From assembly GCA_049840595.1 (NCBI GenBank), contig JASGKO010000018.1:1-64000 (forward strand): 64,000 bases of DNA. The letters run 5' to 3'. A program made the position numbers and the translations under genes. How positions within the stretch are numbered: position 1 is the stretch's first letter; each line of letters starts with the position of its first letter. The notes beneath the pieces are model-generated. The model was not told the DNA's origin, ran no database searches, and saw only the letters and a list, made by a program, of their open reading frames with translations. Below are positions 60,750 through 64,000 of this stretch, piece by piece. Source of the stretch: JASGKO01 sp049840595 (GTDB lineage: Bacteria > Verrucomicrobiota > Verrucomicrobiia > Chthoniobacterales > Chthoniobacteraceae).

Positions 60750-62588
60750 ATGAAACAAGTAACCACTCTCCTTCTAAAACTGCTGCTGATGGCCGTGGCC
60801 ATCGTGGCCTGCGCCAGCCCCGTGCATGCCTCGTGGTGGAATACCGAATGGACCCTGCGCAAGCAGATCACGATTGATACGACCGACACCGGGACCAAGA
60901 TCACCGATCCCGTGGGCACTGTGGTGGCGCTCGTGCGTCTGCACGATGGGGTGTTTCAATTCGGCAGTGCCAAGGAGGATGGTGGCGACATTCGGTTTGT
61001 GACCGCCGATGACAAGACGCTGCTGCCTTATCACATTGAAAAATACGACTCGCTGCTCAACGAAGCTTATGTGTGGGTGCAGGCGCCGGAAGTGAAGCCG
61101 GGCAGCAAGATCACCTTCTGGATGTATTACGGCAACGCCACTGGCAGCGCGACCCGCGCTGACGATGCCAAGGCGACCTTCACCGCCGATACGGTGCTCG
61201 TTTATCATTTCTCCGAAAAGAATGCACCGCCGGTGGACTCCACCTCGAATGGCAACAATGGCCAGAGCGCGGCGGTCTCGATCGATGGCTCCTTCATCGG
61301 TGGCGGCGCTCGCTTTGATGGCAAGGCGACGATTGCGATTCCTAATTCGGTCTCGCTCACCTGGATCAATGGTGGCGCGTTAACGTGGTCGGCCTGGGTG
61401 AAGCCCACCGCCCTCGCGGCCAGTCAAATCATCTTCAGCCGCCGGGATGGCGCGAATCATTTCCTGATCGGGTTCGACAACGGCACGCCGTATTTTGAAA
61501 TCAACGGCGCCGTCACGAAAGCTGCCGCCCCGGTGGATGCCGGCGGCTGGCATCATCTGGCCGTTACGGCCGATGGCAAGCAGGTGACCCTTTATCTCGA
61601 CGGCAAGGCGGCGGCCACGGTGGGCGCCGCGGTTCCGGCTTTCAGCACGCCGTTGACTGTCGGTGGCGATTCGATCGCCGGGGCGACCAATTTCACCGGC
61701 GAGATGGACGAACTCGAGCTCGCCAAGGTTGCCCGCTCCGCTGGCTTCATCAAATTCGTCGCCGCCCAGCAGGGTGGGGGAGACGGTTCCAATAAGCTGA
61801 TGGCGCTCGGTGAGGACGAACAGCCGCCGACGCTGCTGAGCTGGCTCAACGGCGGGTTCTTCGGCGTCATCTTGAAATCGCTCACCATCGACGGCTGGGC
61901 GGTGATCATCATCCTCTTGATCATGTCCGCGATCAGCTGGGTGGTCATGGTTGGCAAGGCCCGCTTCCTGGGCGGCATTGAAAAGGGCAACGCGCATTTC
62001 ATGAAGGAATGGCGCCATGTGGCGACCGATTTGTCCGTGCTGGATCAGGAGGATTTTGACAAGGTGAAGAAGCTGGGGGGCCGCGTGGAGACGAAGAAGG
62101 ATGAACGGGCGCTGCGCGAAGCCTCGATCTACCGCATTTATCACATCGGGGTGGAGGAAATTCGCCACCGCCTGCGCGCCGACCAGATGGCCGGCGGTCG
62201 GATTCTTTCCTCGCGTTCCATTCAGGCCATTCGCGCCAGCCTCGATGGCGGCCTCGTTCGCGAGACCCAGTCGCTCAACCGCATGATGGTGTTGCTCACG
62301 ATCGCGATCGCGGGCGGGCCCTTCCTCGGGCTGCTCGGCACCGTGGTCGGCGTCATGATCACCTTCGCGGCCATTGCCCAGCAGGGCGACGTGAACGTGA
62401 ATGCGATCGCGCCCGGCATCGCCGCCGCACTCGCGGCTACCGTGGCCGGTCTGGCCGTCGCGATTCCCGCGCTCTTCGGTTACAACTACCTGCTCTCGAA
62501 GGTGAAGGACGCGACCTCCGACATGCAGGTCTTCATCGACGAATTCGTTACCAAGATGGCCGAGTTTTACGGCGATCCCTCGAAGTAA
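60750..62588 (+). CDS. DUF2341-LamG-MotA/TolQ/ExbB fusion protein
   Basis: A 612-residue proton-channel subunit with a large periplasmic carbohydrate-binding-like arm. Order: signal peptide (1-27, ending VHA); DUF2341 (about 28-140, SWWNTEWTLRKQITIDTT...ITFWMYYGNATG); LamG/concanavalin-like domain (about 147-325, TVLVYHFSEKN...VSLTWINGGALTWSAWVKP, GWHHLAVTADGKQVTLYLDGK); one membrane helix (about 375-395); and the ExbB core (about 510-590, MMVLLTIAIAGGPFLGLLGTVVGVMITF and LAATVAGLAVAIPALFGYNYL). ATG 60750 is 4 bases after AAGG. The fusion is known in this phylum. ExbD and TonB genes follow directly. Confidence 0.9.
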   Translation: MKQVTTLLLKLLLMAVAIVACASPVHASWWNTEWTLRKQITIDTTDTGTKITDPVGTVVALVRLHDGVFQFGSAKEDGGDIRFVTADDKTLLPYHIEKYDSLLNEAYVWVQAPEVKPGSKITFWMYYGNATGSATRADDAKATFTADTVLVYHFSEKNAPPVDSTSNGNNGQSAAVSIDGSFIGGGARFDGKATIAIPNSVSLTWINGGALTWSAWVKPTALAASQIIFSRRDGANHFLIGFDNGTPYFEINGAVTKAAAPVDAGGWHHLAVTADGKQVTLYLDGKAAATVGAAVPAFSTPLTVGGDSIAGATNFTGEMDELELAKVARSAGFIKFVAAQQGGGDGSNKLMALGEDEQPPTLLSWLNGGFFGVILKSLTIDGWAVIIILLIMSAISWVVMVGKARFLGGIEKGNAHFMKEWRHVATDLSVLDQEDFDKVKKLGGRVETKKDERALREASIYRIYHIGVEEIRHRLRADQMAGGRILSSRSIQAIRASLDGGLVRETQSLNRMMVLLTIAIAGGPFLGLLGTVVGVMITFAAIAQQGDVNVNAIAPGIAAALAATVAGLAVAIPALFGYNYLLSKVKDATSDMQVFIDEFVTKMAEFYGDPSK

Positions 62589-62613
62589 AAACCGCTGAAC
62601 CTCCCGATACGCC

Positions 62614-63015
62614 ATGAACGTCCAAGCCGATAGCAAACCTTACGACGACATCAACATCACGCCGATGCTGGACCTCGCGTACGTGCTGCTCGTTATCTTC
62701 ATTCTGATGACGACGGCCACCGTGCAGGGGCTGAAGGTGAATCTCCCGAAAGCGAGTAAGGCCCCGAGCCTCGCCAAGCCCAAGACGGTGGCGATCACCG
62801 TCGATAATCAAGGCGTCATCCATTTCAATACGATCCCCGTTTCGCTGGCCGAGCTGGCCCAGAAACTGGAGCAGGCGAAGGCGCAGAACCCGGAACTGCC
62901 GGTGGTGATCAAGGGCGACAGTGCGACCCAATACCAGGCGATCATGGACGTGCTCGACGTGGTGGGCCGCGAGGGTATCACCCAGGTTGGTCTCGCCACC
63001 AAGGCCCACAAATAA
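62614..63015 (+). CDS. exbD: ExbD/TolR-family biopolymer transport protein
   Basis: A 133-residue protein. The N-terminal cytoplasmic stub leads to one membrane helix containing the proton-path Asp: DINITPMLDLAYVLLVIFILM (Asp20). A periplasmic ExbD domain follows (LKVNLPKASKAPSLAKPKTVAITVD..., PVVIKGDSATQYQAIMDVLD). It pairs with the ExbB fusion to use proton-motive force. 25 bp after it and 14 bp before tonB. Confidence 0.95.
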   Translation: MNVQADSKPYDDINITPMLDLAYVLLVIFILMTTATVQGLKVNLPKASKAPSLAKPKTVAITVDNQGVIHFNTIPVSLAELAQKLEQAKAQNPELPVVIKGDSATQYQAIMDVLDVVGREGITQVGLATKAHK

Positions 63016-63029
63016 AGGAACCCACGCCG

Positions 63030-63710
63030 ATGCCTTACGATCTCGAAGACCGCGAGCCGACCTTTTTCATGCGCCATCGCCTGCTGATGAGCAGCCTGAT
63101 CGGGCTGGTGATTGCCGGCATCGTCTGGGGCGCGATCACCATTTCGAAGCAGAGCCATCCGGTAAAAAAGACGGACATGGTCATCACGGCAATCATGCCG
63201 CCTCCGCCACCACCGCCGATGACTCCGCCCCCGCCACCACCGGAGCAAAAGATTGAAGAAAAACAGCCGGAAGACGCACCCAAGCCGGACGATAAACCGA
63301 AAGACCCGCCCAAGCCCAAAGATGAGGCACCGCCCAGCCTGGGCACGAACCTCAAGGGCGACGGCAACGATGCCTTCGGCCTGAGCGGCAACGGCAACGG
63401 CGGAATGGTTGGCGGCGGCGGGGATGGCGACGGCCAGTGGAGAATGTACGGGGAGCAGGTGAAATCGTCCATTAGCCAGGCGTTGCGAGCCAACCCGCGC
63501 ACCCGCTCGGCCACGTTCAACCTCAGCATGGTCCGTTTATGGGTCGATGCCACCGGCCACGTCCGCGCCACCTTTAACAGCAGCACGGGAGACACCGCGC
63601 TGGATAGCGCCATCAAAGACGTCATCGAAAGCCTGCCGCCCCAGGATGCGCCTCCCGTCGGCATGCCCCAGCCCATTCGTCTCCGCATGAGCGCCACACG
63701 CTCCAATTGA
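63030..63710 (+). CDS. tonB: TonB-family energy transducer
   Basis: A 226-residue protein. An N-terminal membrane helix (RLLMSSLIGLVIAGIVWGAI) precedes a Pro-rich spacer starting PPPPPPPMTPPPPPPEQK, with Pro/Lys/Asp repeats. A Gly-rich hinge (GGMVGGGGDGDG) comes next, then a TonB-C-like domain (SISQALRANPRTRSATFNLS, VRLWVDATGHVRATF, ALDSAIKDVIESLPPQDAPP). Transmits energy from ExbBD to an outer-membrane receptor. No TonB-dependent receptor is seen in the window. Confidence 0.88.
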   Translation: MPYDLEDREPTFFMRHRLLMSSLIGLVIAGIVWGAITISKQSHPVKKTDMVITAIMPPPPPPPMTPPPPPPEQKIEEKQPEDAPKPDDKPKDPPKPKDEAPPSLGTNLKGDGNDAFGLSGNGNGGMVGGGGDGDGQWRMYGEQVKSSISQALRANPRTRSATFNLSMVRLWVDATGHVRATFNSSTGDTALDSAIKDVIESLPPQDAPPVGMPQPIRLRMSATRSN

Positions 63711-63748
63711 TCCCTTTTTCCGAACTCACTTTTGCCACCATCACGATA

Positions 63749-64000
63749 ATGACCAGATCACTGCCAACCATCCGCCGCTCATTTGCGCTGCTGCTTGCCG
63801 GCACCTGCTGTGCCGCCACGCTCCAGTCGCTCCACGCCCAGACGCCGGGTGCATCGCCTTCCGCTTCGGCCCAACCCAGCGCCGCTCCGGCCGAAAGCGC
63901 CCCGGTTCCGTCCCAGGCCGCGCCGGTGGTTCCCGCGCCCGGCAGCAGCCCGGCCTCCACTGCCAGCCCGGATGCCGCGGCCAAGGCGGTTGATATTTCC
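63749..64000 (+). CDS. Exported protein, 5' part (runs off window)
   Basis: 84 codons only. ATG 63749 opens a signal peptide (RRSFALLLAGTCCAATLQSLHA) and then a low-complexity Ala/Pro/Ser region (SPSASAQPSAAPAESAPVP...). It is 38 bp after tonB on the same strand, so likely in the Ton operon. The folded part is beyond the window, so no family can be given. Confidence 0.7.
   Translation, partial: MTRSLPTIRRSFALLLAGTCCAATLQSLHAQTPGASPSASAQPSAAPAESAPVPSQAAPVVPAPGSSPASTASPDAAAKAVDIS

Overview
The window comes from a GC-rich member of the Verrucomicrobia, most likely the Spartobacteria/Chthoniobacter side of the phylum. Three things point there: a very large prepilin-like protein matching the Verru_Chthon cassette protein A family, a signal peptide-DUF2341-LamG-ExbB fusion followed by ExbD and TonB, and a PEP-CTERM anchored protein. 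Intergenic palindromes of the kind common in this phylum also occur. This is an inference from protein families and not from an rRNA gene. No rRNA, CRISPR array, prophage or transposase gene was found. One tRNA gene, tRNA-Lys(UUU), is present.

Layout. 1-3.9 kb: end of an O-antigen-ligase/TPR protein, a secreted type I phosphodiesterase, a secreted protein and a cytochrome b562-like protein. 3.9-7.2 kb: a visibly more AT-rich four-gene block (small ORF, patatin lipase, two membrane proteins). 7.3-11.4 kb: nadA, a DUF309 gene and two overlapping CNNM/CBS membrane proteins. 11.8-16.7 kb: an orphan Verru_Chthon A protein and an exported protein. 16.9-21.7 kb: phosphofructokinase, D-Ala-D-Ala carboxypeptidase, LrgAB, RuvB. 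21.8-25.7 kb: an unusual operon of a MotA/ExbB-like channel, a membrane-anchored coiled-coil protein and a zinc-ribbon/TM/beta-helix protein. 26.2-30.6 kb: ABC ATPase, PIN toxin-antitoxin pair, exostosin-type glycosyltransferase, GNAT. 30.8-34.0 kb: ferrous iron uptake (two FeoA, FeoB, Cys-rich partner). 34.1-41.3 kb: DoxX, HolA, twin HExxH proteins, methyltransferase, glutamine amidotransferase, a pseudopilin-like membrane protein and a Cys-rich protein with an internal duplication. 41.6-46 kb: mntH and mntR divergent around a palindrome, DUF4380, lipoprotein, methyltransferase. 46-52.9 kb: gpsA-plsY, rlmN, ECF sigma/anti-sigma unit, small lipoproteins. 52.9-56.6 kb: GH28, tRNA-Lys, squalene/phytoene synthase, DUF362, YezD. 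56.8-64 kb: a PstS-like exported protein, a PEP-CTERM protein, a TpsB/ShlB outer-membrane protein and the LamG-ExbB/ExbD/TonB set, running off the window end.

Two energised envelope systems stand out. The first is the LamG-ExbB/ExbD/TonB/TpsB locus, which carries three 11-bp-spaced Pho-box-like repeats upstream. The second is the MotA-like/coiled-coil/beta-helix operon, which has no named equivalent that I recognise. The patatin block is the best candidate for a horizontally acquired effector or defence cassette.

Reading caution: about twenty otherwise well conserved genes or gene parts are broken by one-base frameshifts, mostly at short homopolymers, and both halves remain recognisable. This looks like uncorrected indel error in the sequence more than like gene decay. 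Where the two halves are clear I give one gene spanning both reading frames.
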